From the NCBI GenBank assembly GCA_910585815.1, contig CAJUFJ010000079.1, positions 1-10,011 on the forward strand: a stretch of DNA of 10,011 nt, written 5' to 3'. This stretch comes from an uncultured Oscillospiraceae bacterium. Its GTDB lineage: Bacteria > Bacillota > Clostridia > Oscillospirales > Oscillospiraceae. Shown one piece after another: positions 1 to 6,657 of the stretch. The translations under genes were made by a program, and so were the position numbers. Position 1 is the stretch's first letter, and each line of letters begins with the position of its first letter. The notes beneath the pieces are model-generated. The model had not been told where the DNA came from. It worked only from the letters and a program-made list of their open reading frames with translations, and did not search any database.

Positions 1-729
1 ATGTACTCCGGCCGGGCCGACACCGCCCGGGTGTATTCCAACAACGTCTCCGCCCCCTGGGTGAAGAACGACAAGACCGTGGTGGTGGACCCCAACATGA
101 TGAACTGGGTGGAGCGCTCCATGGAGGACATCGCCAGCGGCGTCAGCCACAACGTGCCGGGCCAGTGGAACGACGAGTGGAACAAGGACATGGGCCCCGA
201 CTCCAAGGTGTTCTGCTTCTTCCTCCCCGCCTGGGGCCTGGACGTGTGCATCGCCCCCAACGTGAAGGACACCGCCGCCGCCCAGGACTGGGCCGTCTGC
301 CCCAGCCCCCAGAGCTTCTTTTGGGGCGGCACCTGGCTGGTGGCTGCCAACGGCACCGACAACGCCTCCCAGGTCAGGGACATCATGCTGACCATGACTG
401 CCGATCGGGAGCTCCTGCGCACCCTGGCACTGAACTACGGCGAGATGAGCAACGACCAGCCCCTGATGGAGGAGCTGGCCCAGTCCCCCGACTTCGGCAT
501 CGACCTGCTGGGCGGACAGAATTACATCGGCGTGCTCTCCGACGTGGCGGCCACGGTGGACCTGTCCAACATCTCCTCCTACGACCAGGGCTGTGTGGAG
601 GAGTTCCAAAACACCTTCGGCGACTACTTCAACGGCAAGATCAGCCTGGACAAGGCCAAGGCCAACTTTGAGATGTCCATCACCGAGCGCTACCCCTGGC
701 TGGTAGGCGGCGGCGTGGAATGGCCATAA
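1..729 (+). CDS. Sugar ABC transporter substrate-binding protein, C-terminal part (5'-partial)
   Basis: This is the C-terminal 242 residues of an extracellular solute-binding lipoprotein that captures a carbohydrate outside the membrane and hands it to the two permeases encoded next. There is no signal peptide or lipobox, and family members are usually about 430-450 residues, so the true start lies before the window and the ATG at position 1 is probably an internal Met. Recognisable are the hinge-region stretch FFLPAWGLDV (about residues 73-82) and the aromatic FFWGGTWLVAAN segment (about 106-117), typical of SBP_bac_1-type sugar binders. The stop is followed 24 bp later by the first permease, with a purine-rich ribosome site between them. 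The substrate cannot be read from the sequence; the downstream family 3 glycosidase suggests a beta-linked oligosaccharide (inference). Confidence 0.85.
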   Translation: MYSGRADTARVYSNNVSAPWVKNDKTVVVDPNMMNWVERSMEDIASGVSHNVPGQWNDEWNKDMGPDSKVFCFFLPAWGLDVCIAPNVKDTAAAQDWAVCPSPQSFFWGGTWLVAANGTDNASQVRDIMLTMTADRELLRTLALNYGEMSNDQPLMEELAQSPDFGIDLLGGQNYIGVLSDVAATVDLSNISSYDQGCVEEFQNTFGDYFNGKISLDKAKANFEMSITERYPWLVGGGVEWP

Positions 730-753
730 AAATGAGAGAGAGGGGGACTTTTT

Positions 754-1710
754 ATGGAAAAACAGAATATAATCAAAAGCGTCAGCTATGCCAAGTGGGG
801 CTATATCTTCATCCTGCCCTTCTTCCTGTCCTACGCCATTTTTTCCCTGATCCCGCTGGCGGACACCATCCGGAACAGCTTCTATGAGTACTACGCCTTC
901 GGCCTGAAAACCGTGGGCCCCAACTGGACGGGGCTGTCCAACTACATCTCGCTGCTCTCCTCCGATCTGCCCAAGTACGCCTGGAACACCTTTGTGATGT
1001 GGGTGCTGGGCTTTGTGCCCCAGATCATCATCTCCCTGGTGCTGGCGTCCTGGTTCACCGACGCCCGGCTGAAAATCCGGGGCAAGCAGTTCTTCAAGGT
1101 GGTCATCTACCTGCCCAACCTGATCATGGCCTCCGCTTTCGCCATGCTGTTCTTCGCTCTGTTCTCCAACGCCGGGCCTATCAACAGCATCCTGCTGCGC
1201 ATGGGGATCGTCGGAGAGGCCATCCGGTTTATGGAGTCCACCCTGGGCGCCCGCACCCTGGTGGGGCTGATGAACTTCCTCATGTGGTTCGGCAACACCA
1301 CCATTATGCTTATGGCGGCCATTATGGGCATTAATCCCTCCATTTTTGAGGCGGCGGAGCTGGACGGCTGCACCCACATTCAGAAATTTTTCCGGATCAC
1401 CTTGCCCCAGATCAAGCCCCTGCTGACCTACACCCTGATTACCTCCCTCATCGGCGGCCTCCAGATGTTCGACGTGCCCCAGATTCTGACCGCCGGCAAG
1501 GGCGCCCCCGACCGCACCACCATGACCCTGATCATGTACCTGAACAAGCACCTGCAGGCCAAGAACTACGGCATCGCCGGCGCCCTGTCCGTCTTCCTGT
1601 TCATCATCAGCGCCATTCTCTGCTGGATGGTCTTTAAGATGAACACCGACAGCGACCCGGACGGCTCCAAATCCGCGGCCAGGCGGGCCAGGAAGGGAGG
1701 CAAGGCATAA
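754..1710 (+). CDS. Sugar ABC transporter permease, MalF/UgpA type
   Basis: This 318-residue inner-membrane subunit of a carbohydrate importer (CUT1 type) forms half of the translocation channel. Six hydrophobic segments are visible at roughly residues 16-36, 79-101, 116-138, 168-192, 218-240 and 270-292. The cytoplasmic EAA loop, which docks to the ATPase, starts at Glu199 (EAAELDG, then FFRITLPQIKP). The length is normal for the family. The ATG at 754 is preceded by a G-rich ribosome site (739-747). It lies between the binding protein and the second permease, with which it overlaps by one base (TAATG), so translation is likely coupled. No ATP-binding subunit is encoded in the window. In Firmicutes such systems commonly share a MsmX-type ATPase encoded elsewhere (known family behaviour, inferred here). 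Confidence 0.93.
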   Translation: MEKQNIIKSVSYAKWGYIFILPFFLSYAIFSLIPLADTIRNSFYEYYAFGLKTVGPNWTGLSNYISLLSSDLPKYAWNTFVMWVLGFVPQIIISLVLASWFTDARLKIRGKQFFKVVIYLPNLIMASAFAMLFFALFSNAGPINSILLRMGIVGEAIRFMESTLGARTLVGLMNFLMWFGNTTIMLMAAIMGINPSIFEAAELDGCTHIQKFFRITLPQIKPLLTYTLITSLIGGLQMFDVPQILTAGKGAPDRTTMTLIMYLNKHLQAKNYGIAGALSVFLFIISAILCWMVFKMNTDSDPDGSKSAARRARKGGKA

Positions 1711-2552
1711 TGGAGAGCAAAAAATCCAACGGACGGACGATTTTAGCCCATGTGGTGCTGATCATCCTGGCCTTTTTGTGCCTGTTCTTCTTCTACATCC
1801 TGATTATCAACGCCACCCGGTCCCATGCGCAGCTCCAGCTGGGCTTCTCCTTCCTGCCCGGCTCCAGCTTCCTGACCAACCTGAACAGTGTTATCAACGA
1901 CCCTGCCATCCCCATTTTGAAGGGCATCCAGAACAGCCTGATTGTCTCCGGCTGTTGCGCCGCCATCGTGACCTACTTCTCCGCCCTGACGGCTTACGGC
2001 ATCTATGCCTACGACTTCAAGCTCAAGCGCGCGGCCTTCACCTTCATCATGGCCATCCTGGTCATGCCCACCCAGGTGACCGCTCTGGGCTTCCTGCGCC
2101 TGATTACCAGCATGGGGCTGGACGACTCCCTGCTGCCTCTGATTATCCCCTCTATCGCCTCCCCCGCCGTGTTCTACTTCATGCACAGCTATATGCAGTC
2201 CTCCCTGCCCAGGGAGCTGATTGAGGCCGCCCGGATCGACGGCTCTAAAGAGTTCGGCACCTTCAACCGCATCGTGCTGCCCATCATGAAGCCCGCCATT
2301 GCGGTGCAGGCCATCTTCACCTTCGTGGGCTCCTGGAACAACTACTTCATTCCCGCCCTGGTCATCACCTCCAAGAACAAGCAGACACTGCCCATCATGA
2401 TCGCCACCCTCCGGGGCGCGGACTACATGAATTTTGACATGGGTAAAATTTATATGATGATTACCATCGCCATCGTGCCCATCATTATCATTTATCTGCT
2501 GCTGTCGAAATTTATTGTGGAAGGCGTCACCCTGGGCGGCGTCAAGGAGTAA
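1710..2552 (+). CDS. Sugar ABC transporter permease, MalG/UgpE type
   Basis: This 280-residue second channel subunit partners the preceding MalF-type protein. Hydrophobic segments lie at roughly residues 11-34, 76-99, 108-130, 140-162, 198-220 and 246-268. The EAA loop begins at Glu172 (EAARIDG, then FNRIVLPIMKP), the contact point for the ATPase. The ATG overlaps the TAA stop of the upstream permease by one base, and GGAAGGGAGG at 1691-1700 gives a good ribosome site inside the upstream gene. Usual family length, no visible defects. A terminator-like hairpin follows 10 bp after the stop, so full-length readthrough into the glycosidase may be partial. Confidence 0.93.
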   Translation: MESKKSNGRTILAHVVLIILAFLCLFFFYILIINATRSHAQLQLGFSFLPGSSFLTNLNSVINDPAIPILKGIQNSLIVSGCCAAIVTYFSALTAYGIYAYDFKLKRAAFTFIMAILVMPTQVTALGFLRLITSMGLDDSLLPLIIPSIASPAVFYFMHSYMQSSLPRELIEAARIDGSKEFGTFNRIVLPIMKPAIAVQAIFTFVGSWNNYFIPALVITSKNKQTLPIMIATLRGADYMNFDMGKIYMMITIAIVPIIIIYLLLSKFIVEGVTLGGVKE

Positions 2553-2562
2553 ATCAACACAC

Positions 2563-2591
2563 AAAGCGCCGTCGGCTTGACGGCGCTTTTT
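2563..2591 (+). terminator. Intrinsic terminator/attenuator between permease and glycosidase
   Basis: An 11-bp perfect stem (AAAGCGCCGTC at 2563-2573 with GACGGCGCTTT at 2579-2589), a 5-nt loop GGCTT and a T5 run ending at 2591 make a classic Rho-independent terminator. The glycosidase ribosome site (AGGAGG at 2594-2599) starts three bases after the T run. The hairpin could therefore lower glycosidase transcription relative to the transporter, or serve as a 3' end for the transporter mRNA. Confidence 0.85.
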
Positions 2592-2604
2592 CAAGGAGGA
2601 AATT

Positions 2605-5016
2605 ATGGAAAAGTGGATTCGCGCCCGCTATCAGCCCAATCTGCCCCTGGAGGGGGACCGGCGTGTAACGGCCAGTCCAGAGCACGTCGCCCTGTCCCGG
2701 CAGGCGGCCCAGGAGGGCATGGTGTTGCTGAAAAACGACGGGGGACTGCTCCCCCTGGCTCCGGAGACCCGGGTGGCCCTGTTCGGCAAGGGCAGCTTCG
2801 ACTATGTGAAGGGGGGCGGCGGCAGCGGCGACGTGACCGTGGCCTATGTCCGGAACCTGTACGACGGACTAAAAGGAGAGGGGGTGCCCCTCTGCGAGCC
2901 CCTGTCCGATTTTTACCGGGACTATGTGGCCGGGCGGTACAAGGCCGGGGACGTGCCCGGCCTGATGGCCGAGCCGGAGCTGCCCCAAAGCCTGGTGGAC
3001 GGGGCAAAGGAAAATACGGACGTGGCGGTGATTGTCCTCAGCCGCTTCTCCGGGGAGGGCTGGGACCGGGAGCCGGTGTTGTACCAGGAGCCAGACTATC
3101 CCTGGCCCGATGAGTTGGTGATGCCCCAAAAGGCAAAAGCGATTTTCCCTAAGGGGGATTTCTATCTGACTGGCGCTGAGCAGAATATGGTGCGGCAGGT
3201 CTGCGCCGCCTTTGCGCAGGTGGTTTTGGTGCTCAACGTGGGCGGCGTGATGGATGTCTCCTGGTTCTGTGAGGATGACCGCATCCCCTCCGTCCTGCTG
3301 GCCTATCAGGGCGGGATGGAGGGGGGCGCGGCTGTCGCCGCCCTGCTCACCGGCAGGACCAACCCCTGCGGCAAGCTGCCCGACACCTTCGCCCGGGACC
3401 TGTCCGACTACCCCTCCACGGAGCATTTTCACGACTCCCCCCACTATGTGGAGTACACCGAGGATATCTATGTGGGCTACCGGTATTTCGAGACCATCCC
3501 CGGGGTGGCGGAGCGGGTGTGCTACCCCTTCGGCTACGGCCTGTCCTACACCACCTTTGCCCTGGAGACGGTGAACGCCGGAGGGTCGGACGGTCAAATT
3601 CGGGTTGCCGTCCGGGTGACCAACACCGGAAGCCGGGCGGGGAAAGAAGTGGTCCAGCTCTACTACCGGGCCCCCTGGGGGCTGCTCCAGAAGCCGAAAC
3701 GCTGTCTGGCGGCATTCCAGAAGACGAAGCTGCTGGGGCCCGGCGAGAGTGAAACGGTAGAGCTGACCTTTGCCGTCTCGGATATGGCCAGCTTCGACGA
3801 TTTGGGGAAGATCGCCCCCTCCGCCTGGGTGCTGGAGCAGGGGCGCTACGCCCTATATATGGGGACCTCCGTGCGGGAGGCGGCAGAGCTGGACTGGGCT
3901 TGGGAGCAGGTTGAAACGGAGGTTACTCGCACGGTCAGCGACAGCCTGTCCCCGTCCCACCTTCCTAAACGCCTGCTGGCGGACGGGGGCTGGGAGGAGC
4001 TGCCCGCCGCCCCGGTAGCGGACACCGACATCAATCTGCTCCGGCCCATCCACGCTGGTCAGGCCGAGGCGGTTGCCCCCGCGACGCCTGGCCGGGGGCG
4101 CTGGCTGCTGACCCAACCCTACGCCGAGGGCGTACAGCCCCTCTCCGCCGTGGCGGAGGGGAAACTGACCCTGGAGGAATTTGTGGCCCAGCTCAGCGAC
4201 GGCGATCTGATCCACCTGCTGGGGGGACAGCCCAACGTGGGAGTGTCCAACACCTTTGGACTGGGCAACCTCCCGGAGTACGGCGTGCCCAACCTGACTA
4301 CCGCCGACGGCCCGGCGGGTCTGCGGATTCGGCCCGAGGTGGGGGTGTGTACCACCGCCTGGCCCTGCGCCACTCTGCTGGCCGCTACCTGGGACTGGGA
4401 GCTGGTTTCCCGGGTGGGCGCCGCCGCGGCGGCGGAGGTCAAGGAGAACAATATCTCTGTCTGGCTGGCCCCGGCGGTCAATATTCACCGCAATCCCCTG
4501 TGCGGCCGGAACTTTGAGTACTTCTCCGAGGACCCGCTGCTCACCGGAAAGCTGGCCGGGGCCGAGGTGCGTGGCATTCAGAGCCAAAACATGGCCGCCA
4601 CGGTGAAGCACTTCGCCTGCAACAACAAGGAGACCAACCGCAAGCACAGCGACTCCCGCCTGTCCCAGCGGGCCCTGCGGGAAATTTACCTGCACGCCTT
4701 TGAAATCATCGTCCGGGAGGCGAAACCCTGGGCCATTATGAGCTCCTACAACGTGATCAACGGCCGCCGCGCCTCCGAGAGCCGGGAGCTGCTGACGGAT
4801 ATCCTGCGGGGTGACTGGGGCTATACCGGCATGGTGATGACCGACTGGTGGACCCGGGGAGAGCATTACAAAGAAATTTTGGCCGGCAATGACCTGAAAA
4901 TGGCCAACGGCTACCTGGAGCGGGTACAGGAGGCCATGAAGCTGGGGGCAGTCAGCCACCGTGACCTGGAGATTTGCGCCGGTCGGGTATTAGAGCTGAT
5001 TTTGAAAGTCGATTAA
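2605..5016 (+). CDS. Family 3 glycoside hydrolase with permuted domain order (beta-glucosidase-like)
   Basis: This 803-residue exo-glycosidase would release terminal beta-linked sugars by a retaining mechanism. No signal peptide is seen, so it is probably cytoplasmic, acting on imported oligosaccharides. Domain order is reversed relative to most GH3 enzymes. The alpha/beta sandwich comes first (about residues 20-300, with GMVLLKNDGGLLPL and SRFSGEGWDRE, candidate acid/base Glu151). A linker motif PFGYGLSYTTF (308-318) leads to an FnIII-like domain (to about 420), and the TIM-barrel domain is last (about 520-803). The barrel carries substrate-binding Asp568 (TADGPAGLR), Arg635 (GRNFEYFSEDP), Lys668-His669 (KHFACNN) and the predicted nucleophile Asp747 (MTDWW). 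The same reversed order is known in GH3 beta-glucosidases of Ruminococcus albus and Butyrivibrio. The ATG has AGGAGG 5 bp upstream. Specificity (glucoside, xyloside or other) cannot be decided from the sequence. Confidence 0.93.
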   Translation: MEKWIRARYQPNLPLEGDRRVTASPEHVALSRQAAQEGMVLLKNDGGLLPLAPETRVALFGKGSFDYVKGGGGSGDVTVAYVRNLYDGLKGEGVPLCEPLSDFYRDYVAGRYKAGDVPGLMAEPELPQSLVDGAKENTDVAVIVLSRFSGEGWDREPVLYQEPDYPWPDELVMPQKAKAIFPKGDFYLTGAEQNMVRQVCAAFAQVVLVLNVGGVMDVSWFCEDDRIPSVLLAYQGGMEGGAAVAALLTGRTNPCGKLPDTFARDLSDYPSTEHFHDSPHYVEYTEDIYVGYRYFETIPGVAERVCYPFGYGLSYTTFALETVNAGGSDGQIRVAVRVTNTGSRAGKEVVQLYYRAPWGLLQKPKRCLAAFQKTKLLGPGESETVELTFAVSDMASFDDLGKIAPSAWVLEQGRYALYMGTSVREAAELDWAWEQVETEVTRTVSDSLSPSHLPKRLLADGGWEELPAAPVADTDINLLRPIHAGQAEAVAPATPGRGRWLLTQPYAEGVQPLSAVAEGKLTLEEFVAQLSDGDLIHLLGGQPNVGVSNTFGLGNLPEYGVPNLTTADGPAGLRIRPEVGVCTTAWPCATLLAATWDWELVSRVGAAAAAEVKENNISVWLAPAVNIHRNPLCGRNFEYFSEDPLLTGKLAGAEVRGIQSQNMAATVKHFACNNKETNRKHSDSRLSQRALREIYLHAFEIIVREAKPWAIMSSYNVINGRRASESRELLTDILRGDWGYTGMVMTDWWTRGEHYKEILAGNDLKMANGYLERVQEAMKLGAVSHRDLEICAGRVLELILKVD

Positions 5017-5136
5017 ATGGCCTATAGGAAACTGTGATTTGCAATGAAGAAATGCAGAGATAAAAATAAAGCGAATTACACAGCGCCTACAGCTTCCCTG
5101 TTGTTTACTGCGTAGCAATTTCTGCATGAGGTCCGC

Positions 5137-5165
5137 TTGTATTTTACTGCCCATTGTGTTACACT
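5137..5165 (+). promoter_or_regulatory. Candidate promoter of the MNT/HEPN pair
   Basis: TTGTAT (5137-5142) and TACACT (5160-5165) are spaced by 17 bp, which fits a weak sigma-A promoter upstream of the nucleotidyltransferase gene. Match is 3/6 and 4/6, so it rests mainly on position and spacing. The rest of the 191-bp gap after the glycosidase (5017-5207) is AT-richer and shows no convincing terminator or gene. Confidence 0.4.
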
Positions 5166-5173
5166 CATAGTGT
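5161..5173. promoter_or_regulatory. Interrupted palindrome over the -10 region (operator candidate)
   Basis: ACACT-cat-AGTGT is a 5-bp perfect dyad overlapping the proposed -10 box and start region. Position suits a repressor site, for example autoregulation by the toxin-antitoxin products. That role is inference, and a dyad this short can occur by chance. Confidence 0.3.
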
Positions 5174-5207
5174 CAAAAAACCTTGCTTGGAGAGAGGAGG
5201 GCATCCT

Positions 5208-5549
5208 ATGCGTACCAGGCAGGAAGTGACCACGATTGTTGCGGAATTGTGCAGCAGGATCGCCCTGCTGTTTCCGCAGGATAAAATAGAGGCCATCCTT
5301 TTTGGCTCTTATGCCAGAGGAGACGCTGATCCTGGGTCGGATATTGATGTGCTGATTTTGGTAGATGCCTCCCGCCAGGATATCTCAGACCGAAATTGGC
5401 AGGTGGGAGACCTGGCCGCTGAGCTCTTGCTGGATCACGGTATTGCGGTGTCACCTCTTGTGGAAAACCGGGAGTATTTCAACCAAAATTTGCAGCTGTT
5501 CCCATTCTACCGCAGTATTGAGCGTGAGGGAGTGAGGATCAGTGCCTAA
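5208..5549 (+). CDS. MNT-type nucleotidyltransferase domain protein (putative antitoxin)
   Basis: This 113-residue minimal nucleotidyltransferase is of the COG1708/MNT type. It shows the catalytic signature GSYARGDADPGSDIDVL, with Gly33-Ser34, Arg37-Gly38 and metal-binding Asp45 and Asp47. A clear third carboxylate is not evident where the later strand reads GIAVSPLVEN. The ATG at 5208 is chosen over an in-frame codon at 5154 because GGAGG (5196-5200) lies 7 bp upstream and the N-terminus then matches the family. It overlaps the HEPN gene by 8 bp. In characterised MntA/HepT systems the MNT partner inactivates the HEPN toxin by adenylylation. By analogy this would be the antitoxin, but the HEPN partner is of another subfamily, so the mechanism is not assured. 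Confidence 0.88.
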   Translation: MRTRQEVTTIVAELCSRIALLFPQDKIEAILFGSYARGDADPGSDIDVLILVDASRQDISDRNWQVGDLAAELLLDHGIAVSPLVENREYFNQNLQLFPFYRSIEREGVRISA

Positions 5550-5952
5550 TATCACAAAAGTTGACCTATCACGGTATCGTTTTCAGAAAGCCGAGGAAAT
5601 GCTGGCATCTGCCAAACGGGATATGGAAGCAAGGGATTATGCTTCCGCCAACAACCGGGCGTACTATGCGATTTTTCATGCGATGCGGGCGGTGCTGGCT
5701 CTGGATGGCGAAGACTTCAGGAAGCACTCGGCGGTGATTGCCCGGTTTACCCTGAATTATTTGAAACCTGAAATATTGCCCAGAGAGTACAGCAAATTGA
5801 TCTCTAATGCCTCACTAATTCGAAACCGCAGTGATTACGAGGATTTTTATATCTGCTCTGTCGCAGATACCAATGCGCTATTTTCCGGTGCGGTGACTTT
5901 CTGTGGAGATGTAGGCGAGTATCTGGAACAGCGGTACCGTACAGAATTATAG
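5542..5952 (+). CDS. HEPN domain protein, UPF0332/COG1895 type (putative toxin partner)
   Basis: This 136-residue helical HEPN protein starts with GTG at 5542, inside the end of the MNT gene, with a purine-rich site (GTGAGGA) just upstream. Family landmarks are NRAYYAIFHAMRAVL (residues 38-52) and RNRSDYEDF (94-102). HEPN ribonuclease toxins carry an R-x4-6-H motif in the late helix. Here that position reads RNRSDY with no His, and the only R-x6-H spacing is Arg39 to His46 in the YYAIFH helix. It may therefore not be a standard HEPN RNase. MNT plus HEPN with overlapping reading frames is a widespread toxin-antitoxin or defence layout in bacteria and archaea. A terminator follows 62 bp after the stop. 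Confidence 0.85.
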   Translation: MPNITKVDLSRYRFQKAEEMLASAKRDMEARDYASANNRAYYAIFHAMRAVLALDGEDFRKHSAVIARFTLNYLKPEILPREYSKLISNASLIRNRSDYEDFYICSVADTNALFSGAVTFCGDVGEYLEQRYRTEL

Positions 5953-5962
5953 GTTTGCGGGT

Positions 5963-5984
5963 TGACCCACACCGTGACCCACAC
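5963..5984. repeat. Short direct repeat TGACCCACAC x2
   Basis: TGACCCACAC occurs at 5963-5972 and 5975-5984, a 12-bp period between the HEPN stop and the terminator. It lies downstream of the integrase stump when read on the - strand, so it might be part of an old element end. The role is unknown. Confidence 0.5.
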
Positions 5985-6013
5985 GCCGAAATGTCCGGAG
6001 AGGGACAGAGAGC

Positions 6014-6050
6014 GCCAGACAGGAAGTTCTGCTTTCCTGTCTGGCTTTTT
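6014..6050 (+). terminator. Intrinsic terminator after the MNT/HEPN pair
   Basis: A 12-bp perfect stem (GCCAGACAGGAA at 6014-6025 with TTCCTGTCTGGC at 6034-6045), an 8-nt loop and TTTTT at 6046-6050 form a strong Rho-independent terminator for + strand transcription. On the - strand the stem lacks a T run, so it would not efficiently stop the facing integrase remnant. Confidence 0.9.
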
Positions 6051-6066
6051 CGTGACTTTTCCTGTC

Positions 6067-6240
6067 CTACATGACCAGCGCCATAAAATTTCCCATCGTC
6101 TCTGCTGCCCGATTTTGCTGCTGCCTGGTGGCGTGGGTGTAGGTACGGAGGGTGAAGCCTGCGTCGTAGTGTCCGAGCATACTGCTGACCGTTTTTACGT
6201 CCACGCCGTTCTGGAGGGCCAGAGTCGCGAATGTGTGCCC
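6067..6240 (-). pseudogene. C-terminal stump of a tyrosine recombinase/integrase
   Basis: Read on the - strand, about 57 codons match the catalytic end of phage/conjugative-transposon integrases: HTFATLALQNGVDV, MLGHYDAGFTLRTYTHATRQ and a short tail ending in TAG (6067-6069). The late-box His (LGH) and the nucleophilic Tyr (RTYTH) are present. The first catalytic Arg and the HxxR box are missing, because homology ends just before HTFAT (about 6237-6240). Upstream codons (ITYG and beyond) do not look like integrase and coincide with a + strand promoter. The gene is thus cut off by a deletion or an insertion. It is not expected to be active. Confidence 0.82.
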
Positions 6241-6243
6241 ATA

Positions 6244-6252
6244 TGTTATAAT
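6244..6252 (+). promoter_or_regulatory. Extended -10 promoter for the helicase operon leader
   Basis: TGTTATAAT is a perfect extended -10 (TG-n-TATAAT). No good -35 is seen 17 bp upstream, which extended -10 promoters tolerate. Transcription would start near 6259, about 38 bp before the leader ORF. It sits exactly at the end of the integrase stump, consistent with being the first promoter of the inserted module. Confidence 0.6.
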
Positions 6253-6271
6253 AAGGACAAATCCGGAAACC

Positions 6272-6289
6272 CCTTGAAAATCAAGGAGG
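6272..6289 (+). promoter_or_regulatory. Hairpin overlapping the leader-ORF ribosome site
   Basis: CCTTGA-aaa-TCAAGG (6272-6286) is a 6-bp perfect hairpin whose 3' arm contains the first four bases of the Shine-Dalgarno AAGGAGG (6283-6289). Folding would hide the ribosome site of the TTG-start ORF at 6297, so translation of the leader could be conditional. The structure is read from sequence; its regulatory role is inference. Confidence 0.45.
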
Positions 6290-6296
6290 ATCGGAC

Positions 6297-6605
6297 TTGT
6301 CCCTATTCTTTTTCCAACCATATCCCAAGCAAAATAAGGCCGCTGGGACCGCGGTCAGAAAGGAGATGTTACGTAAGAAACAAAGCAAAATTTGCCAAAC
6401 CAGACGCACGTACCTACTGGAACTGAAAACAAAATACGGCAGTGCAAAGGAACGGCAATTCCTCTGCACCTGCGCAGGTGAACTCACCACCTACACAATG
6501 GACAGCGTCCACACCGCAGGACCAGTATACCCTTTTTCCGGGAAATACGCAAGAAAAATCCTGCGGTTGGACGGTCCATCCCGTGTCTCCCCTGACACCG
6601 TGTAG
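6297..6605 (+). CDS. Basic 102-aa leader ORF upstream of the helicase (hypothetical)
   Basis: No family is recognised. The ORF starts with TTG at 6297, 7 bp after AAGGAGG, which is a near-ideal ribosome site and the main support for it being translated. The product is rich in Lys/Arg (for example RKEMLRKKQSKICQTRR near residues 21-37) and has three Cys but no clear domain or membrane segment. Its TAG stop (6603-6605) lies inside the left arm of the terminator hairpin at 6595-6634, so a terminating ribosome would cover the hairpin. This arrangement fits a regulatory leader cistron whose translation permits readthrough into the helicase. It may instead be a fortuitous open frame; coding quality is uncertain. 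Confidence 0.45.
   Translation: MSLFFFQPYPKQNKAAGTAVRKEMLRKKQSKICQTRRTYLLELKTKYGSAKERQFLCTCAGELTTYTMDSVHTAGPVYPFSGKYARKILRLDGPSRVSPDTV
6467..6480. repeat. 14-bp perfect palindrome in the helicase leader
   Basis: CACCTGC-GCAGGTG is a perfect, uninterrupted 14-bp palindrome inside the leader region, 191 bp before the helicase start. Its length is beyond what is common by chance locally. It could be a binding site for a dimeric protein such as the XRE regulator, or a cruciform/RNA hairpin. No function can be assigned. Confidence 0.5.
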
Positions 6606-6634
6606 GCTCTTGTACCTGCACGGTGTTTTGTTTT
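6595..6634 (+). terminator. Attenuator-like terminator in front of the helicase gene
   Basis: A 12-bp stem with one G-T wobble (ACACCGTGTAGG at 6595-6606 with CCTGCACGGTGT at 6615-6626), an 8-nt loop and the tail TTTGTTTT form an intrinsic terminator. It ends 9 bp before the helicase ribosome site and 23 bp before its GTG. The left arm contains the stop codon of the 102-aa ORF. A competing 5-bp hairpin (GTGTC at 6583-6587 with GACAC at 6594-6598) uses four bases of the same arm. It therefore looks like an attenuator rather than an operon end. Confidence 0.75.
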
Positions 6635-6657
6635 CCCATGAGAAAGGAAGAGACACA

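Noticed and set aside
1743..2594. Long open frame on the - strand opposite the second permease (283 codons)
   Set aside because: It is antisense to a clear MalG-type permease; the product is low-complexity, rich in Gly, His and Asp, with no family features. It is a by-product of GC-biased codon use.
2577..3113. 178-codon + strand frame overlapping the glycosidase start
   Set aside because: Rich in Gly, Arg and Pro without domain features, and out of frame with the GH3 gene, which has the good ribosome site.
3853..4959. 368-codon open frame on the - strand opposite the glycosidase
   Set aside because: Fully antisense to conserved GH3 catalytic motifs, and no recognisable domain; shadow of GC-rich third positions.
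5053..5127. Possible inverted repeat ATGCAGA/TCTGCAT after the glycosidase
   Set aside because: Only 7 bp with about 60-70 bp between arms and no T run; not convincing as terminator or element end.
5962..6426. 154-codon + strand open frame after the HEPN gene
   Set aside because: It starts with TTG without a ribosome site, runs through a strong terminator and is antisense to the integrase stump.
6442..6657. 72-codon N-terminal extension of the helicase
   Set aside because: It spans the attenuator hairpin and overlaps the leader ORF; its residues do not resemble RecD-like proteins. GTG 6658 with AAAGGAAG upstream is a better start.
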